This document shows positions 48,422 through 58,095 of a stretch of 64,000 bases of DNA, in pieces. Position 1 is the first letter of the stretch. Every line of letters begins with the position of its first letter. The position numbers and the translations under genes are program-made. The stretch spans positions 124,001-188,000 of the forward strand of contig NZ_RQHT01000012.1 of assembly GCF_004770905.1 (NCBI RefSeq). The letters are read 5' to 3'. Below the pieces are notes generated by a model. It was not told the DNA's origin, did not search any database, and saw only the letters and a list, made by a program, of their open reading frames with translations. The stretch comes from Leptospira bandrabouensis (GTDB lineage Bacteria > Spirochaetota > Leptospiria > Leptospirales > Leptospiraceae).

Positions 48422-48500
48422 CTAAGGTTTTTTACTTCAGGAAATCTTGGATTGGTCGATGTGTAGAATAGGGAGTAAAGATTGTAAAAGGAGGTCCTTT

Positions 48501-48656
48501 ATGGTTCCATCTACACCTATTAACTCGATCGTCAATTTGCCGAAGGAAATTTTCCAGGCACAAAACCAACTCACCGAAAAACTGATGAAGTTGGCCGTGG
48601 AAGAGAAAGTAGGCCCTGCGGCAAAAAGCGAAAGGTTACTCGACATTTATTGTTAA
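48501..48656 (+). CDS. 51-residue small protein
   Basis: ATG at 48501 with an almost perfect AAAGGAGGT Shine-Dalgarno six bases upstream. The product is an amphipathic helical polypeptide (NLPKEIFQAQNQLTEKLMKL, then AVEEKVGPAAKSERLLDIYC). In size and helical pattern it recalls the small YjfB-like putative motility proteins, but I cannot claim homology. The stop abuts the convergent crotonase gene. Its own transcription unit, divergent from the TPR gene. Confidence 0.75.
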   Translation: MVPSTPINSIVNLPKEIFQAQNQLTEKLMKLAVEEKVGPAAKSERLLDIYC

Positions 48657-49487
48657 TCAGTCTACCCGGGTTTCTGGATTGAAAACAGGTCGTTTTCTTT
48701 CCATGAACCCTCCAATGGCCGAACGGAAGTCCTTGGAATCGAGCATACTTGCATTCCAAACTGCGACATAGTCTAAACCTTCTTCAATGGTCTTTCCTAT
48801 TCCATGATTTAATACTTGTTTGACTCCACGGATGACAATCGTCGGGTTTTCTGCGATTTCTTCCGCAGTGGTTAATCCGGCTTGCAGTAAAGTATCAAAG
48901 TCTTCGGTGACTTTTGTCACAAGTCCCATTTGTAAAGCTTCATCAGCACTGATGTCTTTTCCTGTTAGGGCAAGTTCTCTTGTATGTGCATTTCCAATCA
49001 GATGGGGGAGCCTTTGCAGTGAACCCATGTCAGCGACAATGGCAACTTTGGATTCACGTAATGAGAAACTTGCATCCTTTGTCGCATAACGAATGTCACA
49101 AGCAGATACCAAATCAAGTCCCCCGCCAATACAATGTTTTTGAACCAGGGCAATGGATGGTTTTTTAGAATTGTAAACCGCATTGATTCCTTTTTGCATC
49201 GTGAGAATAAGTTGGTAGAGTTTTTCCCTACCATCTGCAAGTTCTCCTTGCACCACAGGTTTGAATTCTTGGAAAAATTCTTCTAAATCAAGACCTGTGG
49301 AGAAAGATTTTCCTTTGGCTGCGATCACAAAACAATGAATTTGTGGGTCTGCATTGATTTGATCCACCATATCGGGAAGGTCTCGCCAGAAAGGCCAATT
49401 CATAGCATTTCTTTTTTCGGGACGATTTAACCAAAGAATGGCTACGTTTTTTCTTTTTTCTATTTCAAAAAATGGAGAAGGGTTCAT
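48657..49487 (-). CDS. Enoyl-CoA hydratase/isomerase (dienoyl-CoA isomerase-like)
   Basis: About 276 residues from the ATG at 49487, which overlaps the lgt stop by ATGA; a longer start at 49511 lies inside lgt. Crotonase fold with oxyanion-hole segments [14 protein letters not shown] and [18 protein letters not shown]. The block [22 protein letters not shown], with an acidic residue in the VADMG position, is typical of delta3,5-delta2,4-dienoyl-CoA isomerases (ECH1 group). Probable role: beta-oxidation of fatty acids, the main carbon source of leptospires. Confidence 0.9.
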   Translation of the reverse strand: MNPSPFFEIEKRKNVAILWLNRPEKRNAMNWPFWRDLPDMVDQINADPQIHCFVIAAKGKSFSTGLDLEEFFQEFKPVVQGELADGREKLYQLILTMQKGINAVYNSKKPSIALVQKHCIGGGLDLVSACDIRYATKDASFSLRESKVAIVADMGSLQRLPHLIGNAHTRELALTGKDISADEALQMGLVTKVTEDFDTLLQAGLTTAEEIAENPTIVIRGVKQVLNHGIGKTIEEGLDYVAVWNASMLDSKDFRSAIGGFMERKRPVFNPETRVD

Positions 49488-50410
49488 GCTTTTTTTTCTT
49501 CCTTTAACCAAAGTTTTTTGGAAAACATCAGATACACACCAAAGAGGATAAGAGCAATGGAGATATATTGGGACTGTGAAAATCCATGCCAGTAATAACC
49601 TGTGAGGAAAGTAGGGTTTCCATTCGCATCCGGAATGTTCACAAGAGTTGGAGGATCAATAAAAGGAATCACCGCTTTGTTCACACGTAAAAACTCGATG
49701 ATGAGTCTTGCAAATCCGTGGATGATAAGAAACTGAGCACCAATACTCCATTTACGAAAGTTTTGGTATCTGGCCCAAAATTGGAAATAGGCAAAATATC
49801 CAAATGCCATGATTGATTCCATCACAGGAGTGTTCCATACGGGAACACCAGAAGGATGGGCACCGTGGAAATCAAAAACAAAAAAAGGAATCCGAGCATC
49901 AGTGGCAAAACCATAACATCCGTCTCCACTGACAAAACAACCTAGTCTACCGATCGCATAACCCATGCTAATTGCAGGGATGACCGCATCGTAATAAGCA
50001 CCGATGTCTAGTTTGTGGTGTCGGAAGTAGAGAGTGATGAAAAGCCATCCAAAAAGTAATCCTCCAAAGAATACAAGCCCACCGCCGCTAAAAAGAGAGG
50101 ACCAAAGTCCAGGGTGTCCAGGAAATCCGTTCCAATGAGTGAGTGGGTAAGAATACTTTCCATCATATCCAGGAACATCAATAAACACTTGGTCCCAAAT
50201 TTCGAAGATAAAGAAAATTTTGGCACCCACTAGGGTACCTAAAATCCCAAGAAAAATCAACCAATCCGAGTGGCTCGGATCCAATTTCTTTCGTTCTAGC
50301 TCCTTTGGCAGAAGGTAGGAACCAACAAGAAAGGCTAACATCATAAGGAGGCTGAAAGTTGACAAACCTTCCCAGCCAAAGGGATTCGGAATCGGAATTC
50401 GATCTAACAT
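49484..50410 (-). CDS. lgt: Prolipoprotein diacylglyceryl transferase
   Basis: 308 residues, seven membrane helices. Lgt transfers diacylglycerol from phosphatidylglycerol to the lipobox cysteine. The Lgt signature appears in its cysteine variant, [18 protein letters not shown], and the C-terminal [10 protein letters not shown] block is intact. The protein is somewhat longer than E. coli Lgt because of loops ([20 protein letters not shown] and [17 protein letters not shown]). The gene directly overlaps the crotonase gene. The many lipoproteins in this window would be its substrates. Confidence 0.95.
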   Translation of the reverse strand: MLDRIPIPNPFGWEGLSTFSLLMMLAFLVGSYLLPKELERKKLDPSHSDWLIFLGILGTLVGAKIFFIFEIWDQVFIDVPGYDGKYSYPLTHWNGFPGHPGLWSSLFSGGGLVFFGGLLFGWLFITLYFRHHKLDIGAYYDAVIPAISMGYAIGRLGCFVSGDGCYGFATDARIPFFVFDFHGAHPSGVPVWNTPVMESIMAFGYFAYFQFWARYQNFRKWSIGAQFLIIHGFARLIIEFLRVNKAVIPFIDPPTLVNIPDANGNPTFLTGYYWHGFSQSQYISIALILFGVYLMFSKKLWLKEEKKA

Positions 50411-50503
50411 AGGGGAAAGGGTAAAATTTAGGCTTAAAGGGGAAAGGAGAATTTCGAACTCAGGAAACCTGGAAATTTGGTAAAAAATTAACTTGACCCT
50501 AGA

Positions 50504-50521
50504 TAGTTCAATATTAAACTA
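50504..50521. promoter_or_regulatory. Near-palindrome upstream of the DoxX gene
   Basis: TAGTTCAATATTAAACTA has 9-base arms with one mismatched pair. It lies just downstream of a TTGACC (-35-like, 50493-50498) and 26 bases before the ATG at 50548. Placement suits a repressor operator. Confidence 0.4.
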
Positions 50522-50547
50522 CCTAGTATTGATATAAGGAGAACCAA

Positions 50548-50994
50548 ATGTTCGATATCCTATTTTCTACTTCCGGGGACATCATTCCCCTCATCCTACG
50601 CATCACAGCTTTTGTTGTGATTTTCCCGCATGGTGCCCAAAAACTACTAGGTTGGTTTGGTGGTTACGGTTTCAAAGGAACTTACGGATTCTTTACAGGA
50701 CAAATGAAGTTTCCTGGAATCTTGGCAGTTCTTATCATCCTTGGTGAATCCTTTGGCCCTGTTTTACTTCTTGTGGGATTTTTAACTAAGTTTGCTGCCG
50801 CATCGATTGCCATCATTATGATTGGTGCTGCTGTACTTGCTCATAGACATAACGGATTTTTTATCAACTGGAATGGAAACCAAAAAGGGGAAGGGTATGA
50901 ATTTCATATCTTAGCCACTGGACTTCTTATTGCACTTGTTGTGGGTGGAGCTGGTGTGTATTCTATTGATTTTAATTTAATCGGAAAATTTTAA
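50548..50994 (+). CDS. DoxX family membrane protein
   Basis: 148 residues, four transmembrane helices. DoxX signatures: LRITAFVVIFPHGAQKLLGWFGG, TGQMKFPGILAVLIILGESFG and AHRHNGFFINWNGNQKGEG. DoxX proteins have been linked to thiol, quinone or oxidative-stress metabolism. Ribosome binding site AAGGAGA. Divergent from lgt. It is a different subgroup from the DoxX-like protein at 43817. Confidence 0.92.
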   Translation: MFDILFSTSGDIIPLILRITAFVVIFPHGAQKLLGWFGGYGFKGTYGFFTGQMKFPGILAVLIILGESFGPVLLLVGFLTKFAAASIAIIMIGAAVLAHRHNGFFINWNGNQKGEGYEFHILATGLLIALVVGGAGVYSIDFNLIGKF

Positions 50995-51067
50995 ATAAAG
51001 AATTTATATTCGAACTGGTTCGGCCTTTGTCCCTGAAATACAATCAAACAAGGGTTCGAACCAATCT

Positions 51068-52069
51068 TTAATCTAAGTTAATGTATTCTTCCGGATCAAG
51101 TGGAGCATCAAGCCCAATCCGCACTTCATAATGAACGTGAGCTCCTGTCGCTTTTCCTGTTTGGCCCACAAGGGCAATTTTATCTCCCCGTTTGACTCGG
51201 TCTCCTGGATTCACTAAAATGAGAGAACAGTGGCCATAAAGAGTAAAAAATCCGTTTTCATGGTTGATTCTTACCGATTTTCCGAGGCCTCCCACAGCCG
51301 TATCCACAGCGATGATTCCAGGGCCTGTAGCATAAATCGGTGTTCCTTCACCGGCGGCAAAGTCAATTCCCGAATGGTATTCTCCTACAGGTAAAATTCC
51401 AAAAGGATCACTGCGGTATCCAAAGGTAGAAGTCACAACACCGATACCGGGTCTAAGTGGTCGTCCCCTTGGCATCGAATAAAAAATACTTTCTCTCATC
51501 GAAAGATAATCAATGGCATTTTGAAAATTGGGAACTAGGTTTCCGAGTCTGACACCAAACTGAGTGTAGGTGGTAACCACTTGTTGAAATAACAAAAGAT
51601 TGGAATCGAGTTCACTTGCATCTTTACGAAACTCTTCTTTTAAGAGATAGTCTTGGGTGATCATTTCTTTTTCTGGGATTTCTTCCCAAGCAAGTAAATT
51701 GAGTGATTCGGTAGTGGACTCGAGTTCCTCCACGGAGTCTCGCAAGTCCTGAGAAAGTAGGTCATAAAACAAAAAAGATACTAACTGGGTTTCTGTTTTT
51801 TTCTCCAAAGAGAGGTCCCGGTCAAAGAGAAAAGAAAAATAAAAAAGAAGTCCAAAGGAAAGAAGGACCAGAGATAGGGAAAGTCCGAATAAAAACCCAA
51901 GCATTCCCACGGAAATTTCAATCTGAGCCAAAGGTTTTTCATCATTGGGGATGAGGACAAAACTTACTTTTTCCCTGCTACGGGAAATCCACTTCTGGAG
52001 GCGTTTTCTCCATCGTAAGTTTGCAATTTGAAGCCTTTCATAGGCGGTTGTGACGTAAGTTTCTGCCAA
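51068..52069 (-). CDS. M23 family metallopeptidase with N-terminal membrane anchor
   Basis: 333 residues. A basic cytoplasmic N-terminus (about 1-50), one membrane helix (about 55-80), a coiled-coil region (about 85-190) and a C-terminal M23/LytM domain. Zinc ligands are in FGYRSDPFG...HSGIDFA (HxxxD) and GAHVHYEV (HxH). The set is complete, so it should be an active cell-wall endopeptidase, cutting peptidoglycan cross-links in the periplasm. The layout resembles MepM-type enzymes. Divergent from pcnB with about 50 bases between. Confidence 0.93.
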   Translation of the reverse strand: MAETYVTTAYERLQIANLRWRKRLQKWISRSREKVSFVLIPNDEKPLAQIEISVGMLGFLFGLSLSLVLLSFGLLFYFSFLFDRDLSLEKKTETQLVSFLFYDLLSQDLRDSVEELESTTESLNLLAWEEIPEKEMITQDYLLKEEFRKDASELDSNLLLFQQVVTTYTQFGVRLGNLVPNFQNAIDYLSMRESIFYSMPRGRPLRPGIGVVTSTFGYRSDPFGILPVGEYHSGIDFAAGEGTPIYATGPGIIAVDTAVGGLGKSVRINHENGFFTLYGHCSLILVNPGDRVKRGDKIALVGQTGKATGAHVHYEVRIGLDAPLDPEEYINLD

Positions 52070-52121
52070 TGTTCGTTATTCAGCCAATTTTTTCCTTGCC
52101 CATGCCATTTTTCAGGGGAAA

Positions 52122-53618
52122 GTGGATGAATCCAATATGTTTAAATTTCTCACTTCTCTTTTCAGAAAGAAAGCCGACTCTGTCGATTCCTTTTTGATGT
52201 ACCCCGAGGGAAAGAGATACTATCGAGAATCCCATTCCATACGCAGGGCCAATATCGATGAAGATGCCATCAAAATCATCAATCGATTGAACAAGTTTCG
52301 TTACAAGGCCTATTTAGTCGGTGGTGGGGTCAGAGATCTGCTTATGGGCAAACGTCCAAAAGACTTTGATATAGTCACAAGTGCGACTCCAAATCAAATC
52401 AAAAGGATCTTCAATAACTGCCGAATCATCGGTAAACGATTTAAAATTGTACATATCATTTTTAAAGGCAAAATTATTGAAGTCTCGACGTTCCGATCAT
52501 TACCGGAACATCGTTTGGAAAAACACAAAGCAGACAACGATTATCTCATCAAACGGGACAATTCCTTCGGTACAGCAAAGGAAGACGCGGCAAGACGCGA
52601 CTTTACCATTAACTCCTTGTTTTACGATCCTAAAAACGATTCCATTTTGGATTACGTTGGTGGTTTCGAAGACATACAAAAGAAAATCGTTAGGGTCATT
52701 GGTGATCCAGATATTTCCTTCAAAGAAGATCCTGTTCGTATGTTGCGAGCTGTGAAGTTTTCTGTTTTACTTGGACTTGATATCGAGAAAAAAACCAAAC
52801 TGGCAATCAAAAAGAACCGTTTGGAACTCGAAAAATCTTCCACAGCAAGACTACTAGAAGAATACAATAAAATGTTTCGCACTTGGAAAACTTCAATTAT
52901 CTTTGAAGGCCTTGCGGAAAACCATTTGCTCGATGTTCTTTTCAAAGAACCAACTGATAAACTAAAAAAAACAGACCCAGAATGGCGTGAACATTTTATG
53001 GAAACGCCGCTTGGAAAAAGATTAGCAGTCACAGACAAACTCCTCTCTGCAAGAGAAGAGATGACTCCTGCTATCTTTTACTCGTTAATTTTTTATGATA
53101 TCGTAAAAGATCTTTATGAAAATGATCGAGGTCACCTAGCGCATAACATCAAAGAAAGTTTGCAGCCTGTTTTTGAACGGATGGGAATTCCCAAACGAGA
53201 ACAAGACAATCTGGTTAAGATTTTTATCAGCCAACCTCGTTTCCAAGTCACTGACGATGAAAAAGAAAGACAAAACTCCTTTTTCAAAAAGAAAGATTAC
53301 TTCTACGATGCGTTTATGGTTTATAAAATCGTAGCCATTTCGGAAGGAAACGAATCTGCAGTGCAAACTGCATTCTTCTGGGAAATTTCTTTACGACAAA
53401 GACCGAAACCGGATAGCCACCAGTTCGGACAACAAAACCGTAAAAAAGAGCAAAATAAAAAAAGACCTCCCCGAAAGAAACACAGGGACAGAAGAGGTGG
53501 TGGTTCACAGAACCAAAACCAGAACAATGGTACAGAGGAAAATCAGTTTGAGAAAAATGACCAACCTCGATCCAATGTAGATTCTTTGAATTCTGAATCA
53601 GAATCAGAAAATACTTAG
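52122..53618 (+). CDS. pcnB: Poly(A) polymerase / CCA-adding-type nucleotidyltransferase
   Basis: About 498 residues from GTG 52122, or 493 from ATG 52137. The nucleotidyltransferase head has [26 protein letters not shown] with the GG and DxD metal site, then [12 protein letters not shown] and [14 protein letters not shown]. The leading basic motif and the extended Arg/Gln/Asn-rich tail (about 430-498, [14 protein letters not shown]) favour a PcnB-type poly(A) polymerase over a CCA-adding enzyme, but the two are hard to separate by sequence alone. It would act on RNA 3' ends. Followed by a terminator. Confidence 0.88.
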   Translation: MDESNMFKFLTSLFRKKADSVDSFLMYPEGKRYYRESHSIRRANIDEDAIKIINRLNKFRYKAYLVGGGVRDLLMGKRPKDFDIVTSATPNQIKRIFNNCRIIGKRFKIVHIIFKGKIIEVSTFRSLPEHRLEKHKADNDYLIKRDNSFGTAKEDAARRDFTINSLFYDPKNDSILDYVGGFEDIQKKIVRVIGDPDISFKEDPVRMLRAVKFSVLLGLDIEKKTKLAIKKNRLELEKSSTARLLEEYNKMFRTWKTSIIFEGLAENHLLDVLFKEPTDKLKKTDPEWREHFMETPLGKRLAVTDKLLSAREEMTPAIFYSLIFYDIVKDLYENDRGHLAHNIKESLQPVFERMGIPKREQDNLVKIFISQPRFQVTDDEKERQNSFFKKKDYFYDAFMVYKIVAISEGNESAVQTAFFWEISLRQRPKPDSHQFGQQNRKKEQNKKRPPRKKHRDRRGGGSQNQNQNNGTEENQFEKNDQPRSNVDSLNSESESENT

Positions 53619-53623
53619 TAAAC

Positions 53624-53658
53624 AAAAAGGTAAGGACCCCAAATCCTTGCCTTTTTTT
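53624..53658 (+). terminator. Terminator after pcnB
   Basis: AAGGTAAGGA (53627-53636) pairs with TCCTTGCCTT (53644-53653), one G-U pair, seven-base loop, with flanking A's upstream and a T-run to 53658. Confidence 0.85.
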
Positions 53659-53681
53659 CTATTCTTTCGTCAAATGTTAGG

Positions 53682-54956
53682 ATGGGAAAACAGAAACCTT
53701 TAACAAAAGTTTTACTCCTCGAAGACGATCCTACTATATCTTTACTCTATAGTGGTATTCTCCAAAAACATGGAATGGAGGTGACAAGTTTTACTGAGAT
53801 CAAAACGGCCTTAGAATACTTAGCAGAAAACCACCTTCATACCGAAAACATAGTTTTAACTGACCTTCAATTACCAGATGGAAATGGTTTGGAGTTCGTT
53901 CGTGAAATCCGAAAAATCAATAAACATATCCCAATCGTTGTGATTACATCAACGGAGGATCCTAAACTCATTATCGAAGTGATGAAGGAACATGTTCAGG
54001 AATATATCATTAAACCGGTGATTCCTGATGAACTCATATCTAGAATCAAATACCAACTTTCAAACAAAGAAAACGATTATGAATACTCGGAATATGAACG
54101 CGAAAAAATTTTATCTCTCGAGAAACTTTTAGATTGGTATGCTTATAAAAATAGTCGGATCAAAAAGGGAGATTTAAATTCCCAAGAAATGCACAAAAAT
54201 TTGTTTTATGGATTGCGAACTAGTTTGGCACAAGGTGCAGGCTTTGGAGTCCTCACGCAACTCATTGATGTAATCAAAGCGATGCCAAAAGCGGAAGGAG
54301 GAGGTGTCATTTTAGATGCTGATATCCTAAGCATTTTGGAAGAAAATGCCTTGTATTCAAAAAAAGTATTAGATCGTTTTACTGAGATTGAAGACGTAAT
54401 TTTTGATAGAATTGAACTGCAACTTGTTTCTCCCTTTGTAATATTTAATGAAATGTTGAGTTTGAAAGATGAGTTGAAATCGATTTTAGCATTAAGAGAC
54501 CAAACATTATTGGTACCAGAATATAAATTCAAAGAACTTGGATCGCAAAAAATATTACTGAACAAAGTTTTTTTTCGCAAAGTTATACACGAACTTTTGT
54601 TAAATGCGATGCGTTTTTCGCAAAGCTCTAGTAAAATTTATGCCATGTTGAATTTGGATTCAGACGGAATTTATTTATCGATTGTGAATTCTCTTGGAGA
54701 TGAACAGTTTGCAAAAAACGGAATTCCGAATGAGTATCTGGATTTGATATTTGAACCATTTTTTAGGTTAAACAAAAATATATATGAAAAACATGGTTCT
54801 TTGGATTTTGGAATTGGTTTGAGTTTTGTGATGCAGACCATCATCCGTTTTGGAGGTTCCATCTCTGCATTAAATTTAGTTGATCATACAAGTGATGTGA
54901 AGGAAACAAAAGTTGAATTTAAGATTTTCCTTCCTTATTCCTCTTCAGAAAAGTGA
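53682..54956 (+). CDS. Response regulator fused to a histidine-kinase-like module without the phospho-His
   Basis: 424 residues. The receiver domain (about 10-125) has the acidic pair LLEDD, the phosphoacceptor Asp in TDLQLPDG, the Thr of VVITSTE and the Lys of IIKPV. A helical region (about 165-245) reads like a kinase dimerisation domain, but the H-box SHELRTPL is replaced by FYGLRTSL, with Tyr at the His position. The ATPase domain (about 290-420) has an N-box (IHELLLNAMRFS), a divergent D-box, and the G-box FGIGLSFV. It may be a pseudokinase or phosphatase that changes output with receiver phosphorylation. Convergent with thiL, overlapping by 22 bases. Confidence 0.88.
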   Translation: MGKQKPLTKVLLLEDDPTISLLYSGILQKHGMEVTSFTEIKTALEYLAENHLHTENIVLTDLQLPDGNGLEFVREIRKINKHIPIVVITSTEDPKLIIEVMKEHVQEYIIKPVIPDELISRIKYQLSNKENDYEYSEYEREKILSLEKLLDWYAYKNSRIKKGDLNSQEMHKNLFYGLRTSLAQGAGFGVLTQLIDVIKAMPKAEGGGVILDADILSILEENALYSKKVLDRFTEIEDVIFDRIELQLVSPFVIFNEMLSLKDELKSILALRDQTLLVPEYKFKELGSQKILLNKVFFRKVIHELLLNAMRFSQSSSKIYAMLNLDSDGIYLSIVNSLGDEQFAKNGIPNEYLDLIFEPFFRLNKNIYEKHGSLDFGIGLSFVMQTIIRFGGSISALNLVDHTSDVKETKVEFKIFLPYSSSEK

Positions 54957-55843
54957 AGGAACCCTCTTGTTTTAGGGAGATAATGTTTCCCTTCTTTTTG
55001 AAAGGTAACTCCCGGTTTTCCCTTATCTAATTTCCCTATCATTGTCACAGGAACACCAGCAAGTTTGGTTGGTAATATTTCTGGTGATAAAAACAAAAGT
55101 TCCAATTCTTCTCCAGATCCCAAACAAAGATCGAGACCCAATTCTTTTAGGGCTAGAGGGTGGGTGGGGATGGATTCAATTTGTATTTTTAATTTTCCTT
55201 GGGAAGTTAGGGCCAAACGTTCTGAATCTTGGATAAGTCCATCTGTTACATCCATACAAGCATGGATTTTGAATTGTTTTAAATGGTCAAGGATCGCATA
55301 ACGAGATTTAGGAGAGAGGTGGCGCTCCACAGCTTCTTTATAAACCTTTTTTTTAGATTTTTTTTTGAGAGTTTGGTATCCCAGTTGGCTTAGACCAATA
55401 CTTCCTGTGAGATACAGGTAGTCCCCGAATTTACCGCCCGAACGTAACCAAGGTTTGTCCACTGTGCCAACAACAGTCAGTGCCAGTTGGGTTGCGGGTG
55501 AGGAAAAGGTGTCGCCTCCCGCTAGTTTCATTTCATATTGGTCTAAGGATTTTCGTAATTCTTTGGAAAACCCCCGAATCCATTCTTTTTTTCTTGAGAG
55601 TGGTGAGAGACCGAGGTTTAGAAAACATTCTTTGGGTTTTCCGCCTGAGGCAATGATGTCCGAAACATTGACTTCTACTAGTTTTTTGGCTAAAATTTGT
55701 GGGGAAGACCACTGGTGAAGGAAATGAGTACCTTCGGAGAGTGAGTCCGTGGTGACAAGACGGTTCGGGGCCAAGAAGTAACAATCGTCTTCAGGGGGAG
55801 GAGTGGTTCCAAATAGAGTTCGTATAATTTCGGATTCTTTCAA
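54935..55843 (-). CDS. thiL: Thiamine-monophosphate kinase
   Basis: 302 residues. ThiL phosphorylates thiamine monophosphate to the active cofactor thiamine diphosphate. Family motifs: PPPEDDCYFL, VTTDSLSEGTHF, EVNVSDIIASGGKP, LAGGDTFSS (with the GGDT motif) and MDVTDGLIQD, in the AIRS/PurM fold. No other thiamine gene is adjacent. The 3' end overlaps that of the preceding gene on the other strand. Confidence 0.95.
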   Translation of the reverse strand: MKESEIIRTLFGTTPPPEDDCYFLAPNRLVTTDSLSEGTHFLHQWSSPQILAKKLVEVNVSDIIASGGKPKECFLNLGLSPLSRKKEWIRGFSKELRKSLDQYEMKLAGGDTFSSPATQLALTVVGTVDKPWLRSGGKFGDYLYLTGSIGLSQLGYQTLKKKSKKKVYKEAVERHLSPKSRYAILDHLKQFKIHACMDVTDGLIQDSERLALTSQGKLKIQIESIPTHPLALKELGLDLCLGSGEELELLFLSPEILPTKLAGVPVTMIGKLDKGKPGVTFQKEGKHYLPKTRGFLHFSEEE

Positions 55844-55920
55844 AGTTAAATCCCAATAAATTTGTTTGACCCGGTGTGAAAACCGAAAATCCTGACATAA
55901 AAGAGGAAAATCTCGTACTT

Positions 55921-56373
55921 ATGGAACTATTGTCTAAAGCCCACAAGACCCCTTCTATTGCAAAAGAAGCCGTACAAAAACAGTGGTTTGTTGTGGACGC
56001 AACTGATAAGACTCTCGGAAGATTGGCAAGTCAAGTAGCTTCCCGACTTCGCGGAAAACACAAATCTACCTTCACTCCTAACCAGGACTGTGGTGATAAT
56101 ATCATTATCGTTAATGCATCTAAAGTGGCTGTCACAGGTCGCAAAAGAGAACAAAAAATTTACTACCACCACTCACGTTACCCAGGTGGTATGACTGCCA
56201 TCGCTTTCCACAAACTCATCCAAGAGAATCCGGAAAGAGTGATTATGGAAGCAGTCAAAGGAATGTTGCCTAAATCGAAGTTAGGTGATCAAATGTTGAG
56301 AAATTGCCGCGTATTCGCTGGTAATGACCACAACTTGGGAGCTCAAAAGCCCCTAAAACTGGAGTTGAAATAA
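55921..56373 (+). CDS. rplM: Ribosomal protein L13
   Basis: About 150 residues from ATG 55921; an upstream in-frame start at 55876 adds 15 residues not usual in the family. L13 blocks: [50 protein letters not shown] and [16 protein letters not shown] structural protein of the large ribosomal subunit. One base precedes the rpsI start, the conserved rplM-rpsI pair. Confidence 0.97.
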   Translation: MELLSKAHKTPSIAKEAVQKQWFVVDATDKTLGRLASQVASRLRGKHKSTFTPNQDCGDNIIIVNASKVAVTGRKREQKIYYHHSRYPGGMTAIAFHKLIQENPERVIMEAVKGMLPKSKLGDQMLRNCRVFAGNDHNLGAQKPLKLELK

Positions 56374-56374
56374 T

Positions 56375-56770
56375 ATGGCGCAAAAAGCAGTTTGGGCAGT
56401 AGGCCGACGCAAAACATCCGTTGCACGTGCGAAAATCGCATCTGGAACTGGAAAAATCACAGTAAACCACAAAGATGTGAAAGATTACATTAAAAACGGT
56501 GAACATTTAGTTCGTCGTGCACTTGAGCCTCTTCTGGTTTTAGAAGCTCGTGATAAGTATGATATCGCACTCAATGTTACTGGTGGTGGAGTGATCGGTC
56601 AAGTGGGAGCAATTCGTCACGCTGTGGCTCGTGCTCTTGTCGCTTTTAACGAATCATTAAAACCTACTTTGAAAAAAGAAGGATTTCTCACTCGAGATAG
56701 CCGTATGGTGGAACGTAAAAAATACGGTCTACACAAAGCTCGTCGAGGAACTCAGTTCTCGAAACGTTAA
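56375..56770 (+). CDS. rpsI: Ribosomal protein S9
   Basis: 131 residues. S9 blocks: [34 protein letters not shown] and the C-terminal [20 protein letters not shown] with FSKR tail, which reaches the P-site tRNA. Co-transcribed with rplM and closed by a terminator. Confidence 0.98.
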   Translation: MAQKAVWAVGRRKTSVARAKIASGTGKITVNHKDVKDYIKNGEHLVRRALEPLLVLEARDKYDIALNVTGGGVIGQVGAIRHAVARALVAFNESLKPTLKKEGFLTRDSRMVERKKYGLHKARRGTQFSKR

Positions 56771-56797
56771 TCGGAAAATCCTCTTTTTTCGATACAG

Positions 56798-56828
56798 AAG
56801 CCTCCTTTTACAAGGGGGCTTTTTTTTT
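56798..56828 (+). terminator. Terminator after rplM-rpsI
   Basis: AAGCCTCCTT (56798-56807) pairs with AAGGGGGCTT (56812-56821), one wobble pair, four-base loop, followed by seven more T's. Confidence 0.92.
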
Positions 56829-56840
56829 GGTAGGTAACCA

Positions 56841-58046
56841 TTGAACCAACTTATATTTTATTTTGCCTTCGCCATTGGTACCTTTGCCAGTAGTTGTTTT
56901 TTATATTCGATTGTTATCTTTTGCCAAACCTTAGATACAGTGAAAGGTTTCTCAGGGATTGTTTTCTTTTTTCTCTTTTTGCCTTTTCCCATTTTCTTTT
57001 TATACACAGGATACTTACTCGATCATTTTTCCAAAAAATGGGTAGTAGTTAGTTTTCAATTTTTCTTATTTATCTCTTCATTTTTCTTAGGTGCCTTTAC
57101 TTTCCTTTTTCAGAATCATCCACTTTTACTTTTGCTCTTGGCTTTTGTAAATGGAATTGGGATGACAACGGTTCTTCCGGGCAGAATGGCTATTTTACGC
57201 GAGGTAATGGAGTCGCATCGTTTGGTATTTCATACCATTGCAGGAAACTTACTTTTGATCTTTGCTTTTGGAATGAGTCCACTTGCTGTGGGTTGGTTTC
57301 GGGAAGGATACGATTACCCCAATTTATTTTTGATTTTGGCTTCTTTGCATTTTCTTTCCATGATCGCCTTTAGCTTGTTACGATATGAGGTCAGGGTTCA
57401 GAAACAGGAACTAAATTCCCAAATTGTAAAACCAGATACGATTCCGTCTTTCTCAGCCAACTTAAAAGTGGTTATCGAATTTCTAAAGGTAGATTCGGTT
57501 TCAAGACAGGTGATGTATATGGCGATCCTAAGTATGTTAGCCCTTGGTCCCATTCAGGTCATCCTTCCCAAATATGTGCGAAATGAATTGGGACTCGGAG
57601 AACTTGCACGAGGGACCGTTCTTGTGTTTTTGGGACCTGGTTTATTTCTTGGTGGGATTCTTACCATCCTCTTTCATCACTTAGAAAGAAAGGGACTTGT
57701 GTTACTGATTGTTTTTAGCCTTTCTTCTATTTTCTTTTTAGGATTTGTTCCTTTTGGGAAACCAGAGGCCACCTCCTTTTTTCTATTTTGTTTTGGGGTT
57801 ACTGGAGGAATTGTTTCGAGTCTTCTTCCTGCCATTTTGCAAAAACGCGCGCCGGATGGACTCCGGGGTAGAATCCTTTCCCTCTATACAGTTTGTTTCC
57901 AATTCACACCGGCAGTTTCTGGTTTTCTTTCGGCCTTCCTTGCTGATACCATTGGTTCGCAGGTGACTTTTGGAATTCTCGGCGGGGTATTTCTCTGTTT
58001 TGCCTTTGTTTCTTTTTTCCAATACAAGGAATTAAGGCAGAGTTAA
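56841..58046 (+). CDS. Major facilitator superfamily transporter
   Basis: 401 residues from TTG 56841, 13 bases after the terminator of the ribosomal genes. Twelve predicted transmembrane helices. The MFS loop between helices 2 and 3 reads GYLLDHFSKKWVV, and the corresponding second-half loop KRAPDGLRGRILSLYT is typical of the MFS_3/enterobactin-exporter-like group. Substrate unknown; efflux of a small molecule is most likely. Confidence 0.88.
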   Translation: MNQLIFYFAFAIGTFASSCFLYSIVIFCQTLDTVKGFSGIVFFFLFLPFPIFFLYTGYLLDHFSKKWVVVSFQFFLFISSFFLGAFTFLFQNHPLLLLLLAFVNGIGMTTVLPGRMAILREVMESHRLVFHTIAGNLLLIFAFGMSPLAVGWFREGYDYPNLFLILASLHFLSMIAFSLLRYEVRVQKQELNSQIVKPDTIPSFSANLKVVIEFLKVDSVSRQVMYMAILSMLALGPIQVILPKYVRNELGLGELARGTVLVFLGPGLFLGGILTILFHHLERKGLVLLIVFSLSSIFFLGFVPFGKPEATSFFLFCFGVTGGIVSSLLPAILQKRAPDGLRGRILSLYTVCFQFTPAVSGFLSAFLADTIGSQVTFGILGGVFLCFAFVSFFQYKELRQS

Positions 58047-58095
58047 CCTCTAATTTCCTTGCCCTAGAAGGCAAATCCGATTTCGCTGTAAGTGT

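Noticed and set aside
56270..56506. Open frame on the minus strand across the rplM-rpsI junction
   Set aside because: Shadow of two highly conserved ribosomal genes; composition is not protein-like and there is no ribosome binding site.
58061..58076. Hairpin TTGCC/GGCAA before alaS as a T-box or other riboswitch
   Set aside because: Only five base pairs, no T-box sequence or specifier loop visible; leader is about 50 bases.
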